NCBI RefSeq assembly: GCF_001750725.1
Contig: NZ_CP017279.1
Coordinates: 1,178,001-1,242,000, forward strand
Length of the DNA stretch: 64,000 nucleotides
Reading direction: 5' to 3'
Source: Enterobacter ludwigii
GTDB lineage: Bacteria > Pseudomonadota > Gammaproteobacteria > Enterobacterales > Enterobacteriaceae
Shown: piece by piece, positions 55,736 to 64,000 of the stretch
Numbering within the stretch: the stretch's first letter is position 1
How the letters are laid out: the number at the start of each line of letters is the position of its first letter
Program-made: the position numbers and the translations under genes
The notes under the pieces: generated by a model
The model's database searches: none
Told to the model about the DNA's origin: nothing
The model's input: the letters and a program-made list of their open reading frames with translations, nothing else

Positions 55736-56596
55736 ATGAAGAACATCCTCGCCATTCAGTCCCACGTGGTCTTTGGGCATGCTGGCAACAGCGCCGCGGA
55801 ATTTCCGATGCGCCGCCTCGGTGCCAACGTCTGGCCCCTCAATACCGTGCAGTTCTCAAACCATACACAATACGGTCAATGGACCGGCTGCGTGATGCCG
55901 CCTTCGCACCTCACCGACATTGTGCAGGGCATTGCCAATATCGATCAGCTAAAACGCTGTGATGCGATACTGAGCGGATATCTCGGTTCGGCAGAGCAGG
56001 GAGAGCATATCCTGGGCATTGTCCGCCAGGTGAAAGCGGCAAACCCGGCGGCGAAATACTTTTGTGATCCTGTTATGGGGCATCCGGAGAAAGGCTGTAT
56101 CGTGGCCCCCGGCGTGGCTGAATTCCATGTGCGTCACGCGCTGCCGGCTAGCGATATTATTGCGCCGAACCTGATTGAGCTGGAAATTCTCTGCGAGCAT
56201 CCGGTGAATAGCGTAGAAGAGGCGGTAAGCGCTTCTCGTGAGCTAATAGCCCAGGGGCCGGAGATTGTCCTGGTGAAACATCTCGCGCGCGCAGGGCTGA
56301 GCAGGGACCGTTTTGAGATGCTGCTGGTGACGAAAGACGAAGCCTGGCATATCAGCCGTCCGCTGGTGGACTTCGGCATGCGTCAGCCGGTGGGTGTCGG
56401 TGATGTGACAAGCGGTTTGCTGCTGGTGAAATTACTTCAGGGAGCCACGCTGCGGGATGCGCTTGAGCATATGACTGCTGCGGTGTACGAAATCATGAAG
56501 GCGACAAAAGAGATGCAGGAGTATGAACTGCAGGTGGTCGCGGCACAGGATCGTATCGCGAAACCGGAGCATTACTTCAGCGCGACCCGGTTATAA
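55736..56596 (+). CDS. pdxY: Pyridoxal kinase 2 (PdxY)
   Basis: 286 residues, ribokinase-like fold. N-terminal '[22 protein letters not shown]' binds substrate, and the catalytic region is '[20 protein letters not shown]' with the catalytic Asp. Phosphorylates pyridoxal to PLP in salvage. The order tyrS-pdxY is as in E. coli; pdxH lies just before tyrS, so both PLP-forming steps flank tyrS. With pdxH frameshifted as shown, the kinase would be the remaining route here that does not need PdxH. Confidence 0.95.
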   Translation: MKNILAIQSHVVFGHAGNSAAEFPMRRLGANVWPLNTVQFSNHTQYGQWTGCVMPPSHLTDIVQGIANIDQLKRCDAILSGYLGSAEQGEHILGIVRQVKAANPAAKYFCDPVMGHPEKGCIVAPGVAEFHVRHALPASDIIAPNLIELEILCEHPVNSVEEAVSASRELIAQGPEIVLVKHLARAGLSRDRFEMLLVTKDEAWHISRPLVDFGMRQPVGVGDVTSGLLLVKLLQGATLRDALEHMTAAVYEIMKATKEMQEYELQVVAAQDRIAKPEHYFSATRL

Positions 56597-56655
56597 CGGT
56601 TCACGTTCCTGTCAGCCGGGTAGCGACAGCGCCACCCGGCAATACAGTGCGCCGG

Positions 56656-57261
56656 TCAGTTCAACCCTTCTGCTTTAAGCGCTGCAGCCACCGCAGGACG
56701 CGCGGCTACGCGATCCATGTACGATGCAATGTGGTCCAGCCCGTCCATGTTGAGCTTAATGGCCCGCGCCCAGCGCAGCACGGTGAACAGATAGGCATCG
56801 GCAATCGTAAAACGCGCGCCCCCAATCCACTGATCGTCTTTCAGCGATGCGTTAACGTACTGCAGTTTTTTCTCCAGTTGAGCACGTACGGTCGGTTTGT
56901 ACTCTTCCGGCGTCTCCGGACGGAACAGCGGGGTAAAGCCTTTGTGCAGCTCGGTCGCAATGTAGTTCATCCACTCCAGCGTTTTGTAGCGAGAAACCGT
57001 ACTTACCGGTGCCAGCAATTGCCTGTCGGGCACGCTATCGGCGAGGAATTGCATAATCGCCACGCCTTCGGTCAGCAGGGTACCGTCATCCAGCAGCAGA
57101 GCCGGAACTTGTCCCTTCGGGTTAATAGCAAAAAAATCATCGCCGTTTTCCAGGCGTTTTTTCATCAGGTCAACGCCATCCAGCGTGAAATCTTTGCCGC
57201 TCTCGCGCAGGGTAATGTGGGAAGCAAGAGAGCACGCGCCCGGTTTGTAGAACAGTTTCAT
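56656..57261 (-). CDS. gstA: Glutathione S-transferase GstA
   Basis: 201 residues, E. coli length. N-terminal thioredoxin-like domain '[19 protein letters not shown]' with Cys10 (beta-class GST catalytic residue) and C-terminal helical domain with '[13 protein letters not shown]'. It conjugates glutathione to electrophiles in the cytosol. Tandem with dtpA on the minus strand as in E. coli, with the dtpA terminator between. Confidence 0.96.
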   Translation of the reverse strand: MKLFYKPGACSLASHITLRESGKDFTLDGVDLMKKRLENGDDFFAINPKGQVPALLLDDGTLLTEGVAIMQFLADSVPDRQLLAPVSTVSRYKTLEWMNYIATELHKGFTPLFRPETPEEYKPTVRAQLEKKLQYVNASLKDDQWIGGARFTIADAYLFTVLRWARAIKLNMDGLDHIASYMDRVAARPAVAAALKAEGLN

Positions 57262-57311
57262 CGGTAACTCCTTTTTGCTGAGGTTTCAGCTATGTTAGTG
57301 CGCGAACGGGT

Positions 57312-57340
57312 AAAAAAAAAGCCGCTAATACATTAGCGGC
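57312..57340 (-). terminator. Intrinsic terminator of dtpA
   Basis: On minus, GCCGCTAAT (57340-57332) pairs with ATTAGCGGC (57329-57321) and a long U-run follows (A-run at 57312-57320 on plus). Confidence 0.92.
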
Positions 57341-57366
57341 TTCTGTTCAGTCGTTTCTCAGTGACA

Positions 57367-58875
57367 TTATGCGGTAGCGGTTTCGGTCGCTTTCGCCGTC
57401 TTGTCGTCGTCCTGAGTCATGCGATTAAGCTTCGGCGCAGTCAGCATCATCAGAACCGCGATAACCGCAGTAGCAATACCAATCTGCATGAACACGGTAC
57501 CGTAGACGTTCAGAGAGACCAGTGGGTCAGTCACGTTATCCGGCACGGCCATCAGGTTTGCAATTTTACCTGCGATGATGGCGGCACCCGCAGTGGTCAG
57601 GAACCAGCTACCCATGATGAAGCCCATCAGACGCTGAGGAACCAGTTGTGCAACCATCGCCAGGCCCAGACCGGAGATCATCAGTTCACCGATAGACTGC
57701 AGCGCGTAGCTCAGGATCAGCCAGTTAACGGAGACGATACCGGCGTCAGTCGCAAATTTCGTACCCAGCGGCAGTACCAGGAATGCGCCAGAACACAGCA
57801 GCATACCGATAGCAAATTTGTGCGGCATCGGCAGACGGTCGCCCATCTTGTTATAGATAGCAGCCAGAATCGGGCTACCAATCATGATCCAGAACGGGTT
57901 CAGGGCCTGATACTGCTCCGGCTCGAACGCGATACCCAGGATTGAGTGTTCAACGTTACGGATAGCGAAGAAGTTCAGAGACGTTGGCATCTGGCTGTAC
58001 AGAACGAAGAAGATAATCGCTTCCAGCATCAGGATGAAGGCCACAATCATCTTACGACGAGCGGCACCCTGCATGGCGAAGGCTTCTTTCGCGAAGATGA
58101 TCACGATACCCAGCGCAACCACACCCAGAACCGCACGCGCGATGCCCTGGTTATGCAGCAGCCAGGTTGCGATTGCCGCGAGGATCACCACGCCGACAAT
58201 GGTCGCCAGCAGTTTGCCAATGTGAACCGGTTCGAAGTCAGGTTTGGAGCCGTAGTCTTTCACCCAGCGTTTGCAGAAGGCAAAGTTAACCACGGTGATA
58301 AGCATACCGACAACGGACAGGGAGAACGCAACGCTCCAGCCGAATTTAGCGGCCAGCCACGGGGTTGCCAGCATGGAGAAGAAGGAACCGATGTTCACGG
58401 ACATGTAGTACATGGTGAATGCACCGTCCAGACGCGGGTCATCTTTGTTGTAACAGGTAGAGAGCAGGGAAGACGGGTTCGCTTTGAACAGACCGTTACC
58501 GACGGCGATAGTCGCCATACCCATATACACCACAGCGGCATCGTGACCAGACCATGCAACCAGTGCATAGCCAACGGCCAGGACAATCGCACCCAGCATA
58601 ATGACACGTTTAGTCCCGAGGACTTTATCACCGAGCCAGCCGCCGATAGCGACCAGACCGTACACCAGGGCACTGAAAGAGGAGAACAGCGTAATGGAAT
58701 CTGCTTCGGACATACCCAGCTGTTTTACCAGGTAAACCGCCATGATCCCTTGCAGGCCGTAATAACCAAAACGCTCCCATAACTCGATAGAGAAGATGAG
58801 ATAGAACGCTTTAGGTTGTTTAAAAGCGTTAAGACTTACGCTTTCATCTGTTGGTTTATTGTTTGCAGTCGACAC
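57367..58875 (-). CDS. dtpA: DtpA (TppB/YdgR), proton-dependent di-/tripeptide transporter
   Basis: 502 residues, POT/PTR family with 14 predicted membrane helices. ExxER motif in '[22 protein letters not shown]' (region 28-50) for proton coupling; '[14 protein letters not shown]' is the MFS-like motif A; '[17 protein letters not shown]' is the PTR signature. Imports di- and tripeptides. E. coli dtpA is OmpR-activated; the long upstream region here (617 bp) may hold such sites. Starts [13 protein letters not shown]. Confidence 0.96.
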   Translation of the reverse strand: MSTANNKPTDESVSLNAFKQPKAFYLIFSIELWERFGYYGLQGIMAVYLVKQLGMSEADSITLFSSFSALVYGLVAIGGWLGDKVLGTKRVIMLGAIVLAVGYALVAWSGHDAAVVYMGMATIAVGNGLFKANPSSLLSTCYNKDDPRLDGAFTMYYMSVNIGSFFSMLATPWLAAKFGWSVAFSLSVVGMLITVVNFAFCKRWVKDYGSKPDFEPVHIGKLLATIVGVVILAAIATWLLHNQGIARAVLGVVALGIVIIFAKEAFAMQGAARRKMIVAFILMLEAIIFFVLYSQMPTSLNFFAIRNVEHSILGIAFEPEQYQALNPFWIMIGSPILAAIYNKMGDRLPMPHKFAIGMLLCSGAFLVLPLGTKFATDAGIVSVNWLILSYALQSIGELMISGLGLAMVAQLVPQRLMGFIMGSWFLTTAGAAIIAGKIANLMAVPDNVTDPLVSLNVYGTVFMQIGIATAVIAVLMMLTAPKLNRMTQDDDKTAKATETATA

Positions 58876-59492
58876 ATATACCTCTTTTTTTACATCCCAT
58901 ATTAACGGGGGTGTTCATCGCGTGATGGCCGTAGTCCATCCGCCTTATAGTTATATTGGGAGGAGAAACGGCGGGTAATGTTCACTATCCTGCACCGTCT
59001 GGCAATACGTTTGTAATAATCTGTTACATATAACTGGGCCGCTATAATCGGCGGTTCATACAAATGTTATTCAGCGTTAAATTTCATACGATCTGTAAAG
59101 GGAGTTTTTTTGACTGGCATTCACCCGTATTTTGCCCTCAATGGCGATATGTTCTGCTATTTAAGGTTTATTGCAGTGATATAGCCCATATTCTGAAAAA
59201 TAGCTGGTCTTATGTGTTGCTCGTGATGAGTTTGATCTTGTCTGGCAAAGGGTTTACGCCGCTTTTAACAACAAAAATTCAACACGAAGTTATCAGGGTG
59301 ATCTTGATCACATATGTATAGAAATTTTCGGCTATGAAAAAAGTATTAACCTGTTTGAGCGTTAAAGGCTCGAACAAGTGATAAGGGAAGCGGTAAGGAA
59401 GGCGGATAAATTATGGTCAAAAGAAGGTCTTCTGGTAGACCCTCTTTTGGTAAGGAATTGCCGTTGCGTCAGAAAACGAAAAGCGGAAGATA
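58876..59492. other. 617-bp intergenic region between dtpA and nth
   Basis: It contains the dtpA promoter region and A+T-rich DNA. A plus-strand frame of 85 codons (59064-59321) has no ribosome site, hydrophobic but irregular content, and is probably not a gene. A 13-bp stem with one mismatch, CAAAAGA-A-GGTCT against AGACC-C-TCTTTTG, lies at 59418-59449. I recognise no operator with confidence. Confidence 0.5.
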
Positions 59493-60128
59493 TCAGGGAT
59501 ACACTTTCTCTTTGTACTCGCAGAGATCTTCGATGATACAGGAGCCACAGCGAGGCTTACGGGCAATACAGGTATAACGGCCATGGAGAATGAGCCAGTG
59601 ATGGCAATCCACCTTAAATTCGGCGGGGACCACTTTTAGCAGTTTCTCTTCAACCTGCTCGACATTCTTACCCGGTGCGAAGTTCGTGCGGTTAGAGACG
59701 CGGAAAATATGGGTATCAACGGCGATAGTCGGCCAGCCAAACGCGGTGTTAAGTACCACATTCGCAGTCTTACGTCCCACGCCGGGTAATGCTTCCAGAG
59801 CGGCGCGATCTTCCGGCACTTCCCCCCCGTGCTGTTCCAGCAGGATCCGGCAGGTTTTGATCACGTTCTCAGCCTTGCTGTTAAACAGACCGATGGTTTT
59901 GATATAGGACTTCACCCCGTCCACGCCCAGTTCCAGCATCGCCCTTGGCGTGTTGGCGACCGGATAAAGCAGGGCGGTCGCCTTATTAACGCTCACGTCG
60001 GTAGCCTGCGCAGAGAGCAGCACGGCGATCAATAGCTCGAACGGGGAGTTAAAATTCAGCTCCGTCGTCGGGTGTGGGTTCTCATCCCGCAGACGGGTCA
60101 GGATCGCAATGCGCTTTTCTTTATTCAT
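59493..60128 (-). CDS. nth: Endonuclease III (Nth), DNA glycosylase/AP lyase
   Basis: 211 residues, E. coli length. HhH motif '[14 protein letters not shown]' with catalytic Lys120, Asp138 in 'AVDTHIFRV', and a C-terminal [4Fe-4S] cluster '[22 protein letters not shown]' region (Cys187-Cys203). It removes oxidised pyrimidines. Overlaps rsxE by 4 bp (ATGA), being the last gene of the rsx operon. Its cluster fits its placement with redox genes. Confidence 0.97.
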   Translation of the reverse strand: MNKEKRIAILTRLRDENPHPTTELNFNSPFELLIAVLLSAQATDVSVNKATALLYPVANTPRAMLELGVDGVKSYIKTIGLFNSKAENVIKTCRILLEQHGGEVPEDRAALEALPGVGRKTANVVLNTAFGWPTIAVDTHIFRVSNRTNFAPGKNVEQVEEKLLKVVPAEFKVDCHHWLILHGRYTCIARKPRCGSCIIEDLCEYKEKVYP

Positions 60129-60811
60129 GAGGCCTTCTCGGGTATCCCTTCCTGTACGCTGCGCTCAGCCGCGCGGCGCTTACGTTTTTCATCAATCAGG
60201 TATTTTATCGCCAGCATCATGCCGAGGCCAATAAACGCGCCTGGCGGCAGCATGGCCAGCAGGAACGGCGTATCGGTGTGGAAGACTTCGATGCGCAGCG
60301 CTTTAGCCCAGCCGCCGAGCAGCGCATCTGCGCCATCAAACAGCGTTCCGTTACCCAGGATCTCACGCATTGAGCCGAGCACGAACATGGCACCGGTTGC
60401 CCCCATACCAATAGAGAAACCATCCAGAGCCGACATCGCCGGGCTGTTTTTCACGGCAAAAGCTTCCGCGCGCCCGACCACAATACAGTTGGTTACGATG
60501 AGGGGAATAAAGATCCCGAGCGACTGATACAGACCGAACGCATAAGCGTTAATCAGCATCTGGACGATACTCACCACCGACGCGATGATCATGACGTAAA
60601 TCGGAATACGGATTTCTGATGGCGTCCAGCGGCGCAGGGCAGAGATGGACAGGTTGGTCAGGGTGAGAACCAGCGTGGTTGCCAGCCCCAGACCCAGCGC
60701 GTTGGTGGCGGTGGATGTCACTGCCAGCAGCGGACACATCCCCAGCAGCTGTACCAGCGCGGAGTTGTTCTTCCACAATCCCTGGACGATAACCTCTTTA
60801 ACCTGGCTCAT
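60125..60811 (-). CDS. rsxE: RsxE, subunit of the Rsx electron-transport complex
   Basis: 228 residues, six predicted membrane segments, RnfE family ('[25 protein letters not shown]' region; '[18 protein letters not shown]'). Together with RsxA-D,G it forms a membrane complex that reduces SoxR's [2Fe-2S] cluster to shut off the soxRS response. Starts 3 bp after rsxG and overlaps nth. Confidence 0.96.
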   Translation of the reverse strand: MSQVKEVIVQGLWKNNSALVQLLGMCPLLAVTSTATNALGLGLATTLVLTLTNLSISALRRWTPSEIRIPIYVMIIASVVSIVQMLINAYAFGLYQSLGIFIPLIVTNCIVVGRAEAFAVKNSPAMSALDGFSIGMGATGAMFVLGSMREILGNGTLFDGADALLGGWAKALRIEVFHTDTPFLLAMLPPGAFIGLGMMLAIKYLIDEKRKRRAAERSVQEGIPEKAS

Positions 60812-60813
60812 GA

Positions 60814-61434
60814 TTACTCCTCACAGGCCGGAAGATTGTTCATCTGCGCGGGCAGCGTTTCCGCATACAGCCCGGCTCGTTTTACGGCATTGACCACGGC
60901 CCGTGGGGTAATGGTTGCCCCTGTGAACTGGTCAAACTCGCCGCCATCCTTTTTCACAGCAAACGCAGGATCCGCTTCGCCGTGGATCACTTTTCCGGCA
61001 AAATGCAAAATCCAGTCGCTCAGACGGGTTTCAATTTTATCCCCCAGGCCTGGCGTCTCATGATGTTCCGTCACGCGCGTACCCAACACGGTACCGGAGA
61101 AATCGCTGCCGACCAGCAGTTGAATCGCCCCGGAGTAGCCATCGGGCGCCGTCGCTTCCATCACCGCGCCTACCGCGTTATCTCCCTTACGGGCAATAAA
61201 GACGCGGTGCGGGCCTTTGCCTAACTGAGGTGCCTGGACCACGAAGCAACTTTTCTGCAGGTCATTATCGTAGAAATCAGGGGGGATCACCTGATCGAAC
61301 AGGGCTTTTTGCTGCTTCACCGCCTGTTCGTCGATGGTCGATTTGGTCAGGTTGTTCACCAGGGCCGTCAGTCCGGTGAGGACCGCGGCGAAAATGGCCA
61401 GCGTGACACCGTGTTTTTGCATTGTTTTCAGCAT
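60814..61434 (-). CDS. rsxG: RsxG, flavin-binding subunit
   Basis: 206 residues starting [14 protein letters not shown] at 61434; the longer in-frame reading overlaps rsxD and is rejected. One N-terminal membrane helix (8-28) and a periplasmic FMN-binding domain with the covalent-FMN motif '[15 protein letters not shown]' (S/TGAT). It is attached to FMN by ApbE-type transfer. Middle gene of rsxCDGE. Confidence 0.96.
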   Translation of the reverse strand: MLKTMQKHGVTLAIFAAVLTGLTALVNNLTKSTIDEQAVKQQKALFDQVIPPDFYDNDLQKSCFVVQAPQLGKGPHRVFIARKGDNAVGAVMEATAPDGYSGAIQLLVGSDFSGTVLGTRVTEHHETPGLGDKIETRLSDWILHFAGKVIHGEADPAFAVKKDGGEFDQFTGATITPRAVVNAVKRAGLYAETLPAQMNNLPACEE

Positions 61435-61444
61435 CGCGAAACCC

Positions 61445-62497
61445 TTAACGGTGGCCGTACACGCGCGGACGCGTGTAGTAGTCGATGAGCGGAACGGTGA
61501 TGTTTGCAAGCAGAACCGCGAATGCCACACCGTCCGGGTAACCGCCAAAGCTGCGGATGAGCCACACCAGCAAGCCGGCCAGTGCACCGAAGATCAGGCG
61601 GCCACGGTTCGTGGTAGATGCCGTTACCGGATCGGTCAGGATAAAGAACGCACCCAGCATGGTTGCCCCCGAGAGCAGATGCATCTGTGGGCTGGCGAGC
61701 GATTCTGGCGAGAACACCCATCCCAGTGTGGCGCAGACTGCCAGCGTCACGAGGAAGCTGACCGGAATATGCCAGCGGATCGCTTTCTGCTGCAGCAGGA
61801 ACAGCCCGCCCAGCAAATAAGCAAGGTTCACCCACTGCCAGCCCGCGCCCGCCAGCATGCCGCTGAAGATGGCAGATTTCATAATCTGATCGACGGAGTG
61901 CCCGGCATGCAGGGAGGTTTTAAACGTATCGAGTGGTGTGGCCTGGCTGATGCCATCCACGCCCATACGCAGCGCGTTCATATCCGCACCGAGCACGGTA
62001 TGGCCGGTAAAGATAACGTGCAGGGCATCCATAAAGCCGGGTACCGTCGCGGCAATGTCATGCGGCGGCAACCAGCTGGTCATCTGAACCGGGAAGGAGA
62101 TCAGCAGTACGACGTAGCCAATCATCGCCGGGTTGAACGGGTTATGGCCCAGCCCACCATAAAGCTGTTTGGCAATAATGACTGCAAACACCGTACCGAG
62201 CACCACCATCCACCACGGGGCAAACGGCGGAATACTGATTGCCAGCAACAGGCCAGTCAGCAGTGCTGAGTTATCGGCAAGGATGCGGGAAACCGCCAGC
62301 TTACGCAGTTTAAGCACCAGGGCTTCTGCCCCTAAGGCACTGGCACAGCCCAGCACTATCTGGAACAGCGTTCCCCAGCCGAAAAACCAGCACTGTACGG
62401 CAATGCCCGGCAGCGCCGCCAGGCACACCAGCATCATGATGCGTGATGTCTGGCGCTGATTATGGGTGTAAGGGGAACTTGCGATTCTGAAAACCAT
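61445..62497 (-). CDS. rsxD: RsxD, membrane flavin-binding subunit
   Basis: 350 residues, several membrane helices, RnfD/NqrB family. Covalent-FMN motif SGAT-type '[21 protein letters not shown]' (region about 275-295). It carries electrons across the inner membrane with RsxG and RsxC. The start ATG directly follows the rsxC stop. Downstream 10 bp to rsxG. Confidence 0.96.
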   Translation of the reverse strand: MVFRIASSPYTHNQRQTSRIMMLVCLAALPGIAVQCWFFGWGTLFQIVLGCASALGAEALVLKLRKLAVSRILADNSALLTGLLLAISIPPFAPWWMVVLGTVFAVIIAKQLYGGLGHNPFNPAMIGYVVLLISFPVQMTSWLPPHDIAATVPGFMDALHVIFTGHTVLGADMNALRMGVDGISQATPLDTFKTSLHAGHSVDQIMKSAIFSGMLAGAGWQWVNLAYLLGGLFLLQQKAIRWHIPVSFLVTLAVCATLGWVFSPESLASPQMHLLSGATMLGAFFILTDPVTASTTNRGRLIFGALAGLLVWLIRSFGGYPDGVAFAVLLANITVPLIDYYTRPRVYGHR

Positions 62498-64000
62498 TTA
62501 ATCCTCGTTAACTGCTTGCTGTGCGGCTTTCTTCGCCTGAACGCGCGCAATGGCGGCGGCGACTGCGGCTTTACGTGGGTCGTCGTTTGCGGCCGGTTGC
62601 TGTTCTTCCTGCTGTGCTGCTTTGCGGGCCTTGGCGCGGGCAATGGCGGCTTCAACAGCCGCCTTACGCGGGTCGACAGGTGCTTCAGGTTCAGCGGCTT
62701 CAGGCTGCGCCGCCGCTTTACGCGCTTTGGCACGGGCAATGGCGGCTTCGACAGCCGCTTTACGCGGGTCGACGGGGGCTTCAGGCGTAGCGGTTTCAGT
62801 CTGCGCCGCTGCTTTGCGCGCTTTAGCGCGCGCGATCGCCGCTTCAACAGCCGCTTTACGGGGATCTACGGCCTCCGCTTCTTGTTCAACTACCACGTTT
62901 TGCTCGCCGGCCTTACGGGCTTTGGCGCGCGCGATCGCCGCTTCAACAGCCGCTTTACGGGGATCTACGGCCTCCGCGTCTTGTTCAACTACCACGTTTT
63001 GCTCACCGGCCTTACGCGCTTTGGCGCGGGCAATGGCGGCTTCAACGGCGGCTTTACGCGGATCGATCTCAGCGTCAGAGGAGGCTGTCTGTGCTTTTTC
63101 TGCCTGACGGGCGCGCGCAGCCGCTTTACGCGCTTCGCGGGCGGCAATCGCTTCGCTGTTATCCGGTTTTTCACCTGCCGGGATCACCACGGTCTGGGCT
63201 GCCGTCGCTTTTTTCTCCCGCACGCGTGCCAGTGCGGCATTAATCGCATCCTGGTCTTTTTCGCCGGGCTGAACTGCGGCCTGTTTGTGACGCGCCTGAC
63301 GGGCCAGTTTTTCACGCTCCAGACGCGCCTGACGCGCTTCAAAACGTGCTTTCGCTTCGGCTGCGCGTTTCTCTTCCATGGAGATGGCATAAATCTCGGC
63401 CTTCTCCTGGCGGAAGTACTGCACCAGAGGAATGTTACTTGGGCAGACCCAGGCGCAGGCGCCGCATTCGATGCAGTCGGCCAGGTTATGGGCCTGCGCT
63501 TTATCGTGCAGCTGACCTTTGCTGTACCAGTACAACTGTTGCGGAAGTAAATCCGCCGGACAGGCATCGGCACAGGCGCTGCAGCGGATACAGCCTTTCT
63601 CCTCCTGCTCTTCACCCATTTCAGTCGGGGAGGGGGCAAGCAGGCAGTTTGTGATTTTTACTACCGGGACATCGAGCCACGGCAGGGTAAAGCCCATCAG
63701 CGGGCCACCCATGATCACCATCTGGTCGCTGCCCGGGCAAAAATCAGCCTGTTCCAGCAGATGACGAACCGGCGTACCCAGACGCGCCCAGACGTTGCCC
63801 GGACGTGCGACAGATTCACCGGTCAGCGTAACCACGCGCTCGGTCAGCGGTTCACCGTCCACCACCGCACGTTTCACGGCGTAGGCTGTCCCGACGTTTT
63901 GCATCAGCACCCCGATGTCCGAAGAGCGTCCGCCATGCGGAACCTGCTTGCCGGTCAGAATTTGCGTCAGCTGTTTGGCGCCGCCAGAGGGGTACTTGGT
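62498..64000 (-). CDS. rsxC: RsxC, NADH-linked Fe-S subunit (5' end beyond window)
   Basis: Partial: the frame is open to 64000 without a start, so the N-terminal NADH/FMN region is outside. Visible: SLBB-like part, two [4Fe-4S] motifs '[12 protein letters not shown]' and '[12 protein letters not shown]' (ferredoxin type), a long Ala/Lys/Arg-rich charged tail with six repeats [19 protein letters not shown]. RsxC accepts electrons from NADH and passes them to the membrane subunits. Repeat number in this tail varies among enterobacteria. Followed directly by rsxD. Confidence 0.94.
   Translation of the reverse strand, partial: TKYPSGGAKQLTQILTGKQVPHGGRSSDIGVLMQNVGTAYAVKRAVVDGEPLTERVVTLTGESVARPGNVWARLGTPVRHLLEQADFCPGSDQMVIMGGPLMGFTLPWLDVPVVKITNCLLAPSPTEMGEEQEEKGCIRCSACADACPADLLPQQLYWYSKGQLHDKAQAHNLADCIECGACAWVCPSNIPLVQYFRQEKAEIYAISMEEKRAAEAKARFEARQARLEREKLARQARHKQAAVQPGEKDQDAINAALARVREKKATAAQTVVIPAGEKPDNSEAIAAREARKAAARARQAEKAQTASSDAEIDPRKAAVEAAIARAKARKAGEQNVVVEQDAEAVDPRKAAVEAAIARAKARKAGEQNVVVEQEAEAVDPRKAAVEAAIARAKARKAAAQTETATPEAPVDPRKAAVEAAIARAKARKAAAQPEAAEPEAPVDPRKAAVEAAIARAKARKAAQQEEQQPAANDDPRKAAVAAAIARVQAKKAAQQAVNED
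62501..63064 (-). repeat. Six tandem 81-99 bp repeats in rsxC
   Basis: Units at 62501-62581, 62582-62674, 62675-62770, 62771-62866, 62867-62965 and 62966-63064. Each begins with the codons for DPRKAAVxAAIARxxAxKA. The two 99-bp units at the N-terminal side are almost identical at DNA level, suggesting recent duplication; the last unit diverges (VQAKK). Confidence 0.88.

Noticed and set aside
59064..59321. 85-codon plus-strand frame between dtpA and nth
   Set aside because: No ribosome site, odd Phe/Ser/Leu/Tyr composition of A+T-rich intergenic DNA, no recognisable family.
62501..63064. CRISPR-like array
   Set aside because: The repeats are in frame in rsxC, with repeat-like spacers and no unique spacer pattern or cas genes.
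62462..63550. Long plus-strand open frame (over 360 codons) antisense to rsxC and rsxD ends
   Set aside because: It is an artefact of the GC-rich Ala/Lys/Arg repeats in rsxC; composition is Gly/Arg/Phe-rich with no ribosome site, and rsxC is certain.

Overview
The window is chromosomal DNA of an enterobacterium, most likely Enterobacter (cloacae complex) or a very close genus. Almost every protein is a near match, as recalled, to its Escherichia coli K-12 counterpart, and gene order follows the E. coli suf-lpp-pykF and ydh/sly/tyrS/rsx regions. Between the conserved blocks sit genes that K-12 lacks but Klebsiella/Enterobacter often carry: a reverse transsulfuration pair with a second methionine-type ABC transporter, an extra EptA-type phosphoethanolamine transferase, and a MASE4-GGDEF diguanylate cyclase. 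I see no insertion sequence, integrase, prophage, CRISPR array or rRNA.

Layout. 1-3.4 kb: blue-light module ariR-ymgA-ycgZ (minus) divergent from bluF, then bluR, with TTGTACAA-type boxes in both control regions. 3.6-9.2 kb: sufABCDSE behind a Fur box, then ldtE, lpp and pykF (envelope and glycolysis). 12.7-18.1 kb: mtcB-mtcC (homocysteine to cysteine) divergent from metN2-I2-Q2. 18.2-21.5 kb: fumD and a convergent four-gene polar amino-acid ABC transporter. 21.7-24.7 kb: two overlapping tiny ORFs, a FixJ-type two-component system, a secreted HbpS/GlcG-family protein and a small acidic protein. 24.8-28.2 kb: metallo-beta-lactamase-fold protein, CynT-like carbonic anhydrase, ydhS, two tRNA-Val(GAC). 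28.4-40 kb: mdtK, ribE, cfa, punC/punR, purR, cydH(ynhF), ydhP, sodB, mepH, grxD, rnt. 40-42.3 kb: nemR-nemA-gloA electrophile defence with NemR boxes. 42.4-49.7 kb: eptA paralogue, ydhL, ydhF, sodC, ydhIJK, slyA. 49.7-58.9 kb: GGDEF gene, slyB with a PhoP-type promoter, anmK, mliC, pdxH (frameshifted in this sequence), tyrS, pdxY, gstA, dtpA. 59.5-64 kb: rsxC(partial)-D-G-E-nth.

How they work together. Stress defence dominates: Fe-S assembly under iron or oxidative stress (suf, grxD, rsx, nth), superoxide (sodB, sodC), electrophiles (nemRA, gloA, gstA) and envelope remodelling (ldtE, lpp, mepH, slyB, anmK, mliC, eptA). Sulfur handling is unusual in that methionine-type uptake and reverse transsulfuration are adjacent and divergent. 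B6 metabolism (pdxH, pdxY) flanks tyrS as in E. coli.

Most worth checking: the one-base deletion in pdxH; the two-component/HbpS-like locus with its overlapping small ORFs, which resembles in content the Streptomyces SenS-SenR-HbpS haem/redox system; the reverse transsulfuration/methionine-transport cluster with possible MetJ boxes; the eptA paralogue next to a NemR box; and the six DNA repeats in rsxC.
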